Shown: piece by piece, positions 1 to 11,300 of the stretch
Layout of the letters: every line of letters starts with the position of its first letter
Position numbering within the stretch: position 1 is the stretch's first letter
From: Pseudocercospora fijiensis CIRAD86
Lineage: Eukaryota; Ascomycota; Dothideomycetes; Mycosphaerellales; Mycosphaerellaceae
Assembly (NCBI RefSeq): GCF_000340215.1
Contig: NW_006921541.1
Location: 367,876-431,875 of the forward strand
DNA length: 64,000 nt
Direction: 5' to 3'
Program-made: the position numbers and the translations under genes
The notes under the pieces: generated by a model
Databases searched by the model: none
Seen by the model: the letters and a program-made list of their open reading frames with translations, nothing else
What the model was told of the DNA's origin: nothing

Positions 1-213
1 CGATATCGAGGGTCAGTCCTGGCGTGAAGATCCACCTGCAATTGCAAGGTCCGTGGTAAGTATCGATCGGTGTCTAGGGACTGGTGCCCTCCAATCCATC
101 ATTCTCGCGAGGAAAAGTCGGAGATTCGCGACTGTGCTCGAGAAGAATCGCAAGTCTTGCTAACACATTGACCCTTTCGGCATAGGTACACTCTGCTCAC
201 GCAGCTCCAGAAT

Positions 214-1266
214 TTGTCCCTGCCGGATGTAGTTCGTCTTACAATGTATCTCGGCTACTACGTAAGCGAGGCAGAATGGCGACGCCAAGAGATAGATATC
301 AATCTGATCCAAGAGACCAAAATCAATCTTTGGGATCTGTGCTTCGGCGGCAGCGTGTTGCCAGACCTCCGCCACATCGAAGCGGACACACATCATCACT
401 CACCAGAAAAACGACCCACGACACTTGCTGAAGCTTCCAAACTCCAAAGAGCTCAGTATCGACTTCGTCGAGGTCAGTATCAAGTTAGACATTGAAGTTA
501 TACCACCAGCTAACTCTCGCATCCAGGTAGATTTTTCGATGTCGTAGCCAAGCCATTTGACGTACTTTACGGAATAAAGAAGATGGAAAGCATCAGCTTG
601 AACTGCAACCACCTTCTAGAATCCTGCGTGCTGGAGTCGCTCTTCGACTCCAACATCATCCCGCAGAATCTGACGAAGCTCGAAATCACAAACTGCCCCT
701 CCTTGCACCAGACAGTGGATCTTGCAGCATTAAGCATGCTACTCAATCGCGGTCTAAGATTGCTCCAACACCTCAAACTCCACATCCAAGGAATCAGAGG
801 CTATATGGCAGAATCCGAAGAAACAAGTTACAAGAACCACATCAACAATATCCCTCACCACCACCTCTGCAACGTCGTACGCGAAGCAGGCCAGCAAATC
901 AAACACTTAGACCTCGCCCTCCCTTTTGCATGCAAAAACATCTTCCTCCCCATCCCCCGCACCAAACGCGATCGCGTCGAACCAAGAACCCACCCACACA
1001 TCCCCTACACTCCCCCATCAACTCTTCCCGACCGCCTCATTGCCGAAGGGTACCGTCACCGGCGCCTCATCGTCTGGCATGGCATTTGTCGCGAAAGTCA
1101 TGATTGGAGAGAGATGAAAATTGCAGCTGATGATCAGGGCGAGCGTGTGAGTTGGGAGATTGTGAGTTCGGGAGATGATTGTGCCAGTTGGCATGTGGAT
1201 GGATGTTTGGCGTTGGGGTATCAGGGTGGGGATGTTTTGGTGAGGGAGGGTGGGGTGGAGGGGTAG
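214..1266 (+). CDS. Unidentified protein gene, 5' part uncertain
   Basis: I do not recognise this gene. The main exon is 527-1266 (stop TAG at 1264-1266). It joins in frame to an upstream exon ending at 472 through a 54-bp intron 473-526, which has a GTCAGT donor, a GCTAAC branch site at 509-514 and a CAG acceptor. The upstream frame stays open beyond 214, so the true start lies further 5' or outside the window, and another intron near 180-210 is possible. The product has leucine-spaced stretches (LQNLSLPDVVRLTMYLGYY; LTKLEITNCPSL) that recall leucine-rich repeats of F-box-type proteins, but no F-box is visible. The C-terminus is Gly/Asp-rich. Codon use is normal and there is no RIP damage. 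Confidence 0.55.
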
Positions 1267-2012
1267 ATTCTCTACTCTACTTTACTCTGCTCTACTCTAC
1301 GACCAGATGGTGATGATCACGACGAGATACTTGTAATAAGAGACGGGAAAGCTTTTATACAAAATGAAACAAAATTCTCAACGGCCACAGAACGAAGCTT
1401 CGAGCGATGGGAGTTACCTTTTTTCCTCCTAAATCCTTATACTACTTCCCCCCTATCTTAGCGCGAGTCCGCTTCATCTTCCCCACGCTACCTACCTACC
1501 TAAATAATCCAAACTCCTCGCTCGTACTATTAATTTAAGTCTCCGAGTACTACACTTTCTCCAAAGCCCCAACTTTCCCCTTCTATTTCTTCTATTTCTG
1601 TAGATAACCACCTCCTTCCAAATTCACAACTATAATATACAGTCTTTAACGAATTTACCCTACCGAAACTTTCCCCTCTTCCTATAGAAGCCGAGAGCTT
1701 TATATATATATAAATAACTTCGGCTAGCCAAGTCGAGTAGTAGGTGAGTAGAGTTCGTAAGTAAGAAATTTGTCACTATAGTGTTGATTATTTCAGTAGA
1801 AAGAAGTGCCAAAAGGCTTATATATCTCACGAACGACACGCGGCCGGGGGGATCTGTGAGATGGAAGCACTTCATACACACACCTCAGCTCTCGCGGCGT
1901 GTCGTGTTCTTGCGAGGTTTCGGGATGCGGAGATGGAATGCTGTCTGCGGTAGTACCGACAACTGCTCATGTTCGACGTGTCTTTCCCATCCCCTCACAC
2001 TCGACGATCCCC
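1267..2012. other. Intergenic spacer with CTCTA repeats
   Basis: No gene is seen. The stretch begins with a short CTCTA/CTCTG pentamer repeat (about 1269-1300) just after the upstream stop codon. The middle (about 1420-1800) is AT-rich, with TATATATATA near 1700 and pyrimidine-rich runs (ctatttcttctatttctg). It is locally poor in TG and CA, like a small, weakly RIP-affected remnant, but no repeat family is recognisable. It ends at the 3' end of the minus-strand tether gene. Confidence 0.5.
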
Positions 2013-4584
2013 CTAACTAGAAATCTCAACCCTCTGCCGCAAAACCCCCCTCGCATCCTGCTCACTCAACGTCTCAAGACCCAACTGCTCAAGCGCGTGC
2101 CTCGCACTCTCATTATCCATAAAAACAAGGCGTTCGGCTTGGAAAAGACTCATTTTACTTCCGGACTCCTCATCTTCGTCCCAGGCGGAAGCGTCATCCC
2201 AGGCAGAAGCATCATCATCACCTGAGCTGCTTGCTTGTACACGAGGAATTTCGCCTCGCACTGGTAGATTAAGTAGAGTTACGGCTTCTAGAAGTCTTTG
2301 CATGCCGATTTGGGATTGATTTGGTCCGACGTATCGGTCGATGGTTGAGCAAAGGGCGCGGAGATCGGTGGTGAGTTGCGTTGCACCTGCGGTGGAGAAG
2401 TGACTTTTTCCATGTAAGACGTAGCGGAAAAGGTAATCGTCGATAGCGTGGCAGATGTTTCTTGCGACTCGGCGGAGGGGTGCTTTGCCGAGGGCTTTCC
2501 GGAGAAAGGCAAAGTATTCTGATAGGAGGTTGAGGGTAGGGTCGAGCTCGGCAGAGACTGCATCGCTGTTGGGGGAGGAGGATAATGAGGCCCAGGTATT
2601 GAGGGCAGAGAATGGCTTCAGCACATTCTGCACATCGTACTTGATCGCGTCGACGAGAACTTTCTCGGCTCGGGTGCGCAGCCGGCGGTAGCTGTTGGCT
2701 GTTTCGTCAAACAGTGCGCCTTCCAATGCGCCGTCGGTTTCAGAGCCGAGTGCAGAACTGGTCTTTTGTTGGATCTCTTGCCAATTGCCGAGTGGTCCGA
2801 CTCCGCTGTCACGGTTCTTGTGGCGATAGTCCAGCTCGGCCCAGAGTTCGATGAAGAAGACATCGTCGCTCCAGTCTCGCATGGCTCGCTCGAGGTAATC
2901 GGCGGAACCAAATATTCGGCAGATCCGATCGAGGCCCTTGACACCTTGGAACTGTGCAAGTTCTTCCTTGGTCAAGCCAGTATGCACCGCTCGGCCAATT
3001 GTTGATGTGAGGCTCAGGTATGCATCGAGAGCATCTTGGAGCCTTTGATGGTATGTGTCGAAGATCTTGATCTGAATATCGATCAGAAAGTCGATGCGCT
3101 GAGTGTAGCTCGAAAGGTCGCGATAGCGTTCGGTGATGGTCTCGAGAAGATCATTCAGGCGGAGAGCAGCCTTGCTTGGTTTCGTGGTGTCTGCAGCGGT
3201 GCCATCGAAATCGATCTCGCCAGCATCGGGAGCTTCGAGAATGGCTTGGTAGCGGGAAAGAGCAAAGTCACGCTCGGCAGCAAGCCATTGCGGGAAGTAG
3301 CCGCGAGTGTCGAGGAGATAGAAAGACAGTCCTGACCAGTTTACGCTTGGCGAAGACGGCGCGTAAGAGTACGAGTCCTTGAGTACATTGTCGAAGCTAA
3401 TTACTTCCTGGACGAGGTGGCTGAGTAGGGCAGGTTGGGAGGCTACCTGGTTCGCCACGGAATCAAGCTTCTTCCTGACCATTGGCAGGAGCGCAGTGAT
3501 GAACGCAGAAGTAGCATCAATATATGCAGGAGTGAAGGCGAGATGGGATTTTCTGAAATGCTTCAGCAAGATGGGCTGGATGTTGTCCTGCACAAAGTCT
3601 GAGTACTGAGCAACCAAGTCGGTGATGTGGTTGAGGAAGTATTCCGGCTTGTCGAGTCGATTTGTTGGCTTGTTGCCAGAAAAGTGGTAGTCGAAGCGTT
3701 GTTGTAATGGGTGCACCTAAACGTGATATTAGTATTTGACTTGATGTTGGGATGGACGAGACGGAGGAAGAGAAGATCCTACCAAGACTTCAAATGGCAG
3801 CAAAGGTGATGGGTCAGTGCTTCGGTCTTTGCCAAGGTTCTGTTCTTCTGCTTCCAGATCTCTCTTCTGCAGATCTAATAGTCGGCCAATGTTGATCGCC
3901 CAGTCCTTCTGCAACGCCGCTGGGACAATTCCAGTAGCTTTTGGCCAATTCAGCTTATCTTTCTGCAGCATCCTCTCGAGGTTCTGCGACAAGGCTCGCC
4001 GTATCGTCTCTCCAAGCCCTTCTACAACACGATTGATGTGATGGAGAAGATGCGGGGCAGCACCTTCGGCAGCATCTTGCAAAGGTTTCAGACTTGCCGT
4101 GAGCTGTTGAAGCCTCTGATATGGTATTAAAGCAGCATCGTCGTCCTTTCCCAGTTTCGATTCAGACTCTTGTCTCAAGGCATCCACCTCTTTCAACAGC
4201 TCGACATATTCTGTCGCAACTTCCAACTTCCGCGAGCGTTCCATACTCTCGTCGAGCTTTTGCACCGCATCGTCGCTTGTTTCGGACTGGGTCACCATGA
4301 GCAGTCTTCGATCGATGTCCTCCTGTTCAGCGTCGAAGTCGCGGGCTTTGCGCTCGATCTCGTGTGCGTGTTGCTGTGCTTCGTTTTGAGCTTCGGCATG
4401 TTCTCGTCGAGCATCATCGAGCTGCGAGTGTCAGGCGTTGTGTTCATGATGGATACATCCTACACACCTGTTTCTTGAGGAGGGTCTGCTGTTCGTGGAC
4501 ATTTGCTAGGAGGGAGTCTAGCGATTCGAGATCTGCAGCGGACTGTAGTTTATCGTCGAGATAGTCCTGCACTCTCGGATCCAT
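2013..4584 (-). CDS. TIP20: RINT1/Tip20-family vesicle tether (Dsl1 complex subunit)
   Basis: Three exons: 4584-4468, 4421-3783 and 3716-2013, with phase-0 introns of 46 and 66 bp; total 819 aa. The start ATG at 4584 opens MDPRVQDYLDDKL. Residues 1 to ~150 are helical and charged, as expected for a coiled coil. The exon 2/3 junction restores PFEVLVHPLQQRFDYHF and is followed by SGNKPTNRLDKPEYF, the signature block of the RINT1/TIP20 family. Family knowledge: these proteins join Dsl1 and Sec39 at the ER to tether Golgi-derived COPI vesicles and bind ER SNAREs. The length fits (human RINT1 is about 790 aa, yeast Tip20 about 700). Near the C-terminus an acidic DDASAWD heptad is repeated in tandem. 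It shares a promoter with the divergent RNA polymerase gene. No damage is seen. Confidence 0.9.
3717..3782 (-). other. Intron 2 of the RINT1/Tip20 gene
   Basis: Read on the minus strand, it starts GTAGGA and ends TTTAG. Removing its 66 bp joins FEVL to VHPLQQRFDYHF in phase 0, restoring the conserved family block. This decides the exon structure against a separate short gene starting at 3716. Confidence 0.85.
4422..4467 (-). other. Intron 1 of the RINT1/Tip20 gene
   Basis: A 46-bp intron with donor GTGTGT, branch-like CCTGAC and acceptor CGCAG. It joins the LLKKQ of exon 1 to LDDARREHAEAQ of exon 2 in phase 0 and continues the helical N-terminal region. Confidence 0.8.
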
Positions 4585-5206
4585 TTTGTGTGCAGACCTC
4601 CACACGCAGAACAATATTGTAGACAATGCTTTCCGCTCCAGGAATGGCGAACTCGAATGCTCTTGCCAGATGTTCATGGTGAATCTGAAGAACAGGGAAG
4701 CAGCGGTCTCGGCTGTGGGGTTCCGATTGGCTCGACAAGCGAGCGGCACAAGGATGCTGTGAAAGCGACACGTCAGGTCAAGCTTCACGCTTCCCTTCAC
4801 GCTTCGACGCGCTTTCAGACATGCCATGCTCAGTCATCACAATCATTCTGTGAGGGCGGCGGTGTGCATCAAGCCGTCCCCATGCAGGCAGCGCGTCGAC
4901 AACGACATGCGAGGCTGCATGAAGTTGAGATGCATCCACGTATAGCGAAGGCTGATTGAATCGGGCAGAAGCGTAGGCGCACAAGCCAGACTTGTTGGCG
5001 TTACACAAACGACAGCGACAGGCGGCCGTTTGTGTGTGGGGTACGGGGCGGGGCGGGGCGGGGCGGAGGTCCGCTGAGTGCTTCCCATCTCATTCTCGTG
5101 CTTCAACTCCGCCCGCCCTCGCCCTCCATCGCGCTCAGCCAGACTTGTCCATACAACGGAGTCGACGCCGCTCCCCACCAGCGCGGCGCCATCGACAGCC
5201 AGTGCC
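4585..5206. promoter_or_regulatory. Shared divergent promoter region
   Basis: This 622-bp region lies between the two divergently oriented start codons. It holds no supported gene. The clearest motif is a GC-box-like array at 5045-5066, four GGGGC pentamers followed by GG, 141 bp upstream of the polymerase ATG. The last ~100 bp before that ATG are CT-rich (CTTCAACTCCGCCCGCCCTCG), as is common in fungal core promoters. Transcription starts are not visible from sequence. Confidence 0.6.
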
Positions 5207-8200
5207 ATGGACGTCTTCTGCTCGCGCCTCCCCCACCACATCCTTCACGCTCAGCTCCAGCGACTCTTTGCAGGACCGCTCAATGATTGTGGCGTCTACG
5301 ACTTCCACATAGAGAAGTTGCCCAACAAGGGCCTTGCCATCATCACCATCCTCGACGTGAATGCCGGCCAGGTTTTCTTGAGCCGTGAGTACACCGTCTC
5401 TCATCGCTGCGAAGAGCCATCGACCCAGCTCCAACGACTTCATCGTGGAAAACATGCATCCGCTAACCCACATATCCAGGCTATGGCGTTCCGAATGCCT
5501 CCCCCCACAACCAAATGGCCCTCATGCGCATCAGCTACGCTGGCAAATTTGTTCGACTGGAGAGAAGCAATCGCGAGCCGACCGATCTGGCAATCCAATC
5601 TCTGCGCTATATGGCAAATGAACGCACCAGAGCCCGTCTGGTCGGCGCAGCCACTCAGCGATCCAGGCCCAACGACCGTCAGGCCTCCGAATTCCGCGTG
5701 AACATCCTCCAATGCGGCTCATTCGACTACCCGAAACACGCCCAACTCAGGAGCGACGCAAACCTCCTTTTCCTCCCCCACTTCACCGACCCTCGCCAAG
5801 GTACCATCCACTTCGGACAGAAGCAAGCCATCGCCATTCTTGGTCCAGAAGGAGGCGACCAGTTGCGCTTGGATCTGCCATACAACGACTGCATCGACAT
5901 CGTCCTCGGCACCTACGAAGAGCCCTCGATTACATTTGCATTGGCGCTGCCACCAAAGATGTACGAGATCAACAAGCTTGCAGCCTCTATTCTTGCACTC
6001 AGCCTTGGCCCGAAGGATGCTGCCAAAATCCCGCAGTCCAAGAAGACTCGCATTCCCGCCATCAACAGTCAGCATGCGAAGATCGCAGGGAATTGCTTCG
6101 TCTATCGACTGCACGTGAGCGACCATAGGCAGCTGTCGAACATCAACAGCATTTTATCTCGCCACAAGAAGTCATGTTCAGTCCTCTCGGTCAAGACTCG
6201 GACCGAGTTCCCTCAAGAACCTATTGAAAACACCTTCACACGCCTCAACTACGAGCTCAGCGACACGAATCGCTTCGGTGCAAAGCCATTCAAACTGCGC
6301 TACCAGGTGGACAGGCTCGCAAGAAATGGCTTCCTCCCTCCCCAAAAGGTCATATCTCTGCTGCCTAAGATCTCTGAGCTCCTCACCTCGTACGGTCTGG
6401 AAGCCACTCTCTCCGGACTTCGCCGCTTCAGTCGAAACACCCCTTACCCTGGTCCCACGGTTGAGTCAGTCGAATTCACGATCGCCACTCTTGAGCAGAG
6501 ATTGCATGAGTTCGTTGCCCTCTACGATGACCACGCGCCAGACAACCCCTTCGAGCTGGCTAAGCGTCATGTGCACATCAACTTGATTCACAAAGTCATC
6601 GTCACTCCAGCTGGCATACGTCTCGAAGGTCCTGAGCCTGAGCCGACCAACCGCGTGCTCCGCAAATATGCCGAGAACATTGACGATTTCGTGCGAGTGG
6701 TCTTCCAGGACGAGCATGGTGGACCAGTGCGCTACGATCCCCGAACCGATCTCGCCCGCATTTACCACGAGCGCTTTAGGAACGTGCTCGATACATCCAT
6801 AGTCATCTGTGGTCGTGGATTCTCATTCCTTGGTTTCTCGCACTCTTCCCTGCGCTCTCAATCTTGCTGGTTCATGGCTCCATTTGTCAATCGCAACGGT
6901 CGACTGATCTTCGCCGAGAAGGTACTCAAAGGTCTTGGTGACTTCAGCAGTATTCGTACCCCTGCGAAATGCGCTGCTAGGATAGGTCAGAACTTCACCG
7001 ATACCAACGCCACCGTTCATCTCGAGCCAGACCAAGTATTCGACCTTCAAGTCATTGAGCGCAACGGGAGGGACTTCTCCGACGGCGTGGGCACTATTTC
7101 TGAAGCGCTTTTGCGCGAAGTTTGGCGTAGGTACGGAACTAAGAAGATGCTGAAGCCAACAGTCCTCCAAATCCGCTTCCAAGGAGCCAAGGGTATGGTG
7201 AGTATAATCACGACATAACTTGAGTCGAATTACGAATACCAAGCATGATTGCAATGCGTTCACTGAAACATGCTAACCTTGTGTCTTGCTCTTAGGTATC
7301 CTTAGATCCTCGCCTCCCAGGCAAGGCGCTCATGCTGCGCGCGAATATGCGCAAATACGACACTGAGACTTCTTGGGTGCTGGAGATCTGCGGCGCTGGC
7401 TTCAAGCCGCTGCCTATGGTGCTGAACCAGCAGTTTATCAAGATTTTTGAAGACTTGGGCATTCCGATGAGCGTGTTCCTCGACCTCCAGCGTTCCGCCA
7501 TGAAGCATCTTCGCCAGATGACTGCCCTCTCAGTGAATTCGGCCAAGCTCTTAGAGGACTCAGGTATTGCAAGAGCGACAGGCATGCCTCGGCTTATAAG
7601 AGATCTGGCCCAGATCGGCTTCGACTATCACGAGGACCACTTCCTGTATTCGATCGTGGAGATGGCGGTTGTGACGCAGCTTCGCGACATCAAGTATCGT
7701 GCACGCATCCCCGTCGAAGCGGGCGTAACGCTATACGGCATCATGGACGAGACAGGCTATCTGAAGGAGGGCCAGATCTTTGTCATCACCGAAAAGGCTC
7801 CTGAGGGTGGCAAGCACATTCTCATCAAGGATAAAGTGGTCATCACACGATCGCCGGCAATGCATCCTGGTGACATACAAGTGGTTGATGCTGTCGATGT
7901 GCCTCCGAACTCCCTACTGCGGAGGCTGTCCAATGTGGTGGTGTTCAGTAAGTGGGGAGATCGTGACTTGCCCAGCAAGCTGAGCGGAGGGGACCTTGAC
8001 GGCGATATCTACAATATCATCTGGCACGAAGGCATGGTTCCGAGGACTACCTATACCGCTGCAGACTATCCGCGTGTCAGCCCATTGGTCCTAGATCGCG
8101 AAGTGACGATCAAAGACATGTCCGATTTTTTCGTCACATTCATGGTGAGCAATCAACTTGTCAATGAAGCACGGTCAGACTAATACTCTTTACAGGAAAC

Positions 8201-9340
8201 CGACTTGCTGGGCATGATCTGTACGACCCACAAGCAGCTGGCAGATCAGCGAGAGGCTGGCTCACTTGACCCGGACTGCCTCACGCTAGCTGGTCTGGCA
8301 TCTACAGCCGTGGACTATTCCAAGACTGGCATCTCTGTCAAACACACGCAAATCCCCAGAAATGACAAACACATATTTCGACCCGATTTTATGTCTCCCA
8401 CCCCACGGGTCGTTGTGTCTAGCGAAGGCTTGGCCGATCTAGAAAAGGAGGAAGAGGTAGACGATGATGCCTTTGAAGGTCTTGACTCCGAGCGTCGATC
8501 ATATCGGTACTACCCGTCTGAAAAGACACTTGGTCACCTCTACCGCGACATCGATGAAAACCAATTTCTGCGGACAATGTAAGTCGTCCTTCCTTATGAC
8601 TGCATAGTTCTGCTTCATGACTGCATAATTCTGCCTCATGGCTGCATATTCTGCCCCATGACTGCAGCTATTAATCTCAGCCTACGACACACAACTCCGC
8701 CACAGACAGCACTCTGATCTTTGGCATCGCCTTGAAAGACACATGCTGACACTTCGCTTTTAGGCAGCAGCAGTATCGCGCAATTGCACCTCGATCTAAG
8801 ACACAGGACCTAACGACACGACTCTTGGCGTACCTGAAGCAGAATGCAGTCAACGTCTTCTGGGACCAACACACTGCTCTAGCTTCCGACATCCGCTCCA
8901 GTTTCGAGGACAGTCTCGCCGACCTCCTCTACGAATACGAGCCCACACCTCACCACCCTCTGAGCGAGACAGAAGCCTTCTCCGGCCAAATTCTCGGTCG
9001 TCAAAGCGGTCCTCAAGGCAAGCCTCTGCGCGAACTCGCCAAGACCATGACCGAGCGCTTCGAAATGGTCATGGAGCACACTCGCATGCGCATCCGTTTT
9101 GGCGATGCAGTCTACGAAACTCAAGACATCGACGACCTCCACGACCCTCGCTACCACGATCGCGATGTCGAAGCCCTGCCCCGCGCCATCGCTTGCTTGC
9201 ATGTGGCGCTCAACGAGGAAGGCTATCACGATCGTAAGATTGGGGAACTGAAGAGTTTCAAGTATGTTGCGGCTCAGATTGCTTTGGAGGAGTTGCCTAA
9301 GATTTTCCGTGGCTTTCGGAACCTGCCGATTGGCGTTTGA
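5207..9340 (+). CDS. Cellular RNA-dependent RNA polymerase (RNA silencing)
   Basis: Five exons: 5207-5384, 5480-7197, 7296-8144, 8196-8578 and 8764-9340; the joined frame is 1,234 aa plus stop. All four introns have GTRAGT/GTGAGC donors and AG acceptors, and the phases agree. The catalytic DLDGD motif of the two-barrel eukaryotic RdRP family lies at 7992-8006 (residues 865-869) in LSGGDLDGDIYNIIW. SLDPRLPGKALMLRANM just after intron 2 is also typical. Family knowledge: such enzymes (Rdp1, SAD-1, RRP-3, QDE-1) copy aberrant or target RNA into dsRNA for Dicer. Length and motif context favour the Rdp1/SAD-1/RRP-3 side over QDE-1, but this is inference. The start ATG at 5207 was chosen because it begins MDVFCSRLPHHIL and stays in frame to intron 1. 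Confidence 0.93.
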
Positions 9341-9651
9341 GGAGTTTCTATTGTCAGTTTGAGACAAGCGATGAAAAATAGGATGGATTTGTATAGATTA
9401 GAATCGCATCCAAGTGCGTGTGAGAGAGCTCGAGGTGCGGGCACAGACCTAGACCTAGACACAAGGAACGAACAAATGAATAGGCATTGCATTTTATTAT
9501 AGAACTTCTCCTTCTAGATTTATCCCCGTAAGAGCTAGTATCTAGACTAGATTCTTTTCTATTTCCCGTTTCCTACTACCCTTATTCTATTTCTACTTTA
9601 CTAGGCTTATTTCGTAATTAAGGCTCGATCTACTCCTACTTACTCCTTAGT
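9341..9651. other. 3' flank of the polymerase gene and edge of the RIP block
   Basis: The first ~150 bp are ordinary sequence, probably the 3' UTR. From about 9490 the composition changes abruptly: TG and CA vanish, and TA, CTA and TAG dominate. No gene is seen. This marks the boundary between gene space and the repeat block, which continues to the end of the window. Confidence 0.6.
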
Positions 9652-9958
9652 ACTTATTATAGTAGCTACCTAGAAAGTACCGACAAGTCCTATAAGCTAG
9701 CTACTATACTATAAAGTAATATCGGATTTAAGTTGCCTTAGTAGTAGAGGCCCCTAGCGAAGTAGATCGCCTAGTTAGCCGCCTATTTAGCCGTATAACG
9801 TAATATCTTAGGGACTCCTATAGAGGCCGTATATAGTAGAACAATACGTTATATATTAATATATAAATAATAGGACTATACTAAACTACGCGTACGTATA
9901 TACGGACGATAGTAAGCGAGATATATAGAGTCGTAGGATAGATCCGAGTAGTAAGAAG
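9652..9958 (+). repeat. LTR-like repeat, family E, copy 1 (left part)
   Basis: About 240 bp starting TACTTATTATAGTAGC match 44,044-44,283 closely, differing mainly at C/T and G/A positions. At the second site the repeat follows an AAAACGAGGGGGGC polypurine tract, so it reads as the start of a long terminal repeat whose TG end has become TA. Here it is interrupted by the element at 9,959-16,913 and appears to resume at 16,914. Because it precedes the plus-strand Gypsy coding region at 17.3 kb, it is probably that element's 5' LTR (inference). Confidence 0.55.
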
Positions 9959-10152
9959 TGTTTTAAGTAAGCAACGCGTATATAGATACTAGATATAAGA
10001 CTTAATAGGTTCGATAAAGAGCTAAGTCTATCTACGTAAATCCGAATGGTTTTGTACGGTGCGCTAAGCGCTAAGTAGTAGGTTAGAGTCGCGTAGGCCG
10101 AATACCGAATACCTAAGGCTAGCGCTTTCTACCTAGGGCGTAGCCCTTTATA
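9959..10152 (-). repeat. Left LTR of element 1 (3' LTR)
   Basis: 194 bp, beginning TGTT and ending TTTATA. It aligns end to end with 16720-16913, with mostly C/T and G/A differences. Flanked on its outer side by AGAAG. Confidence 0.88.
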
Positions 10153-10499
10153 TTACCCCCGTCCTCCTCCCTTTCTTTAGTAGGGATAGAGAGCCCTTTA
10201 TAGTTTCTATCGCTATTACTTTATCCGTTAGATCTGTACCTATCTAAGCTTCCCTAAAGTAACGCGCTCGTAGTTTCCTCTTTTACGATCGAGGTTTCCG
10301 CTACTTTCCGGTCGGGGTTGCCGTACCTAGGGTTTTAACGACTATAACTTTCTTCGCGACTGCTAAACCGCGCTCTTTTACCTGTTTACCGCCTTCTAGA
10401 ACGCGCCGTAACTGCGCTTTTAAACGCTTTACTTATAATCGCGCTTTCCTTTACTTTCGCGACTTTTACTTCGGCGCCGCTTTCTAGGAGTATTAATAT

Positions 10500-11300
10500 T
10501 TCCCTCTTCTTCTTCTTCTTCTTCTTTTCTTTATATATACTTCTACTACTACTACTACTACTAATACTACAAGTCCCTCCCCTTCCTCCTTAGTTCCCTT
10601 TATAAAATTAACTTGTTCTAGACAGCTCGTCGAATTTACTATATTAGTTGCTATAACTCTAGCGAAGACTACGCCGACTAATCTATAAGGTTCCCGTCCG
10701 ATTTATCGTAGGGTCCGCTAACTTTTCTTAAGCCCGCTAGCTTAAGGGCTTACGCTAATTGCGCTCGTAAGAGAATTGCTTACGCCCTACTATAAGTTAT
10801 CGCGATTCCCGTACCGAATCTCTCGCTAACTATTTAGTCCTTAAATGGCCTACGTAGCCTACGCTAGCTATACCCGCGCGACCCGCGCTAATATCGCCGA
10901 GAAGCACTCCGAGCTTCTTAAGGTTCTTAAGGTATAGAAAGCTCTTAAGTCTCTCTAGCCGTAGGGGTTATTATCTAGGTAAGATTCCCCGTTTCCCTCG
11001 ATAAAACCCTCGCTAACCGTTTGTTTTAGCGCTATCGCCTCGGAGGTAACGAACACCGTCGCTAATATCGTAGCTTAATAGACTTAGACGTAAGTTCCTC
11101 GCTACCCTTCGACTTTCTCTCGCTAACCTCTCTTTTTTAGTAGCGTTCCGACTACCCTCCGCCTTAGTAATAATCGTCTAGGTCCGCTAGAGGAGTAAAG
11201 GTTTCCGTAGGTTTTCTAGTAGGCTCTAGGTAGTTTCGGATATATTATTATTATTTTTGTTATAGTCCTAAGGTAACCTTCTAATTTCGGGCAGAGACCC
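10500..11300 (+). other. Antisense open region with microsatellites in element 1
   Basis: Between the chromodomain end and the 3' LTR, on the strand opposite to gag-pol, a plus frame (about 10,830-11,300, containing MAYVAYASYTRATRANIAEK) is interrupted only by TAG/TAA at positions that look like former Gln codons and is Gln/Ser-rich downstream. Upstream lie a (CTT)n run at ~10,506-10,528 and a (CTA)n run at ~10,541-10,562. Its position is the same as that of the antisense frame in the complete element at 34.4-41.3 kb, but I cannot show that the two are homologous. The reading as coding is tentative. Confidence 0.3.

Noticed and set aside
160..612. Minus-strand open frames opposite the first gene
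   Set aside because: No supporting splice sites or homology; the plus strand has a canonical intron at 473-526.
5719..6128. Several long alternative-frame ORFs within the RdRP gene
   Set aside because: Shadows of exon 2, whose frame contains the conserved polymerase sequence.
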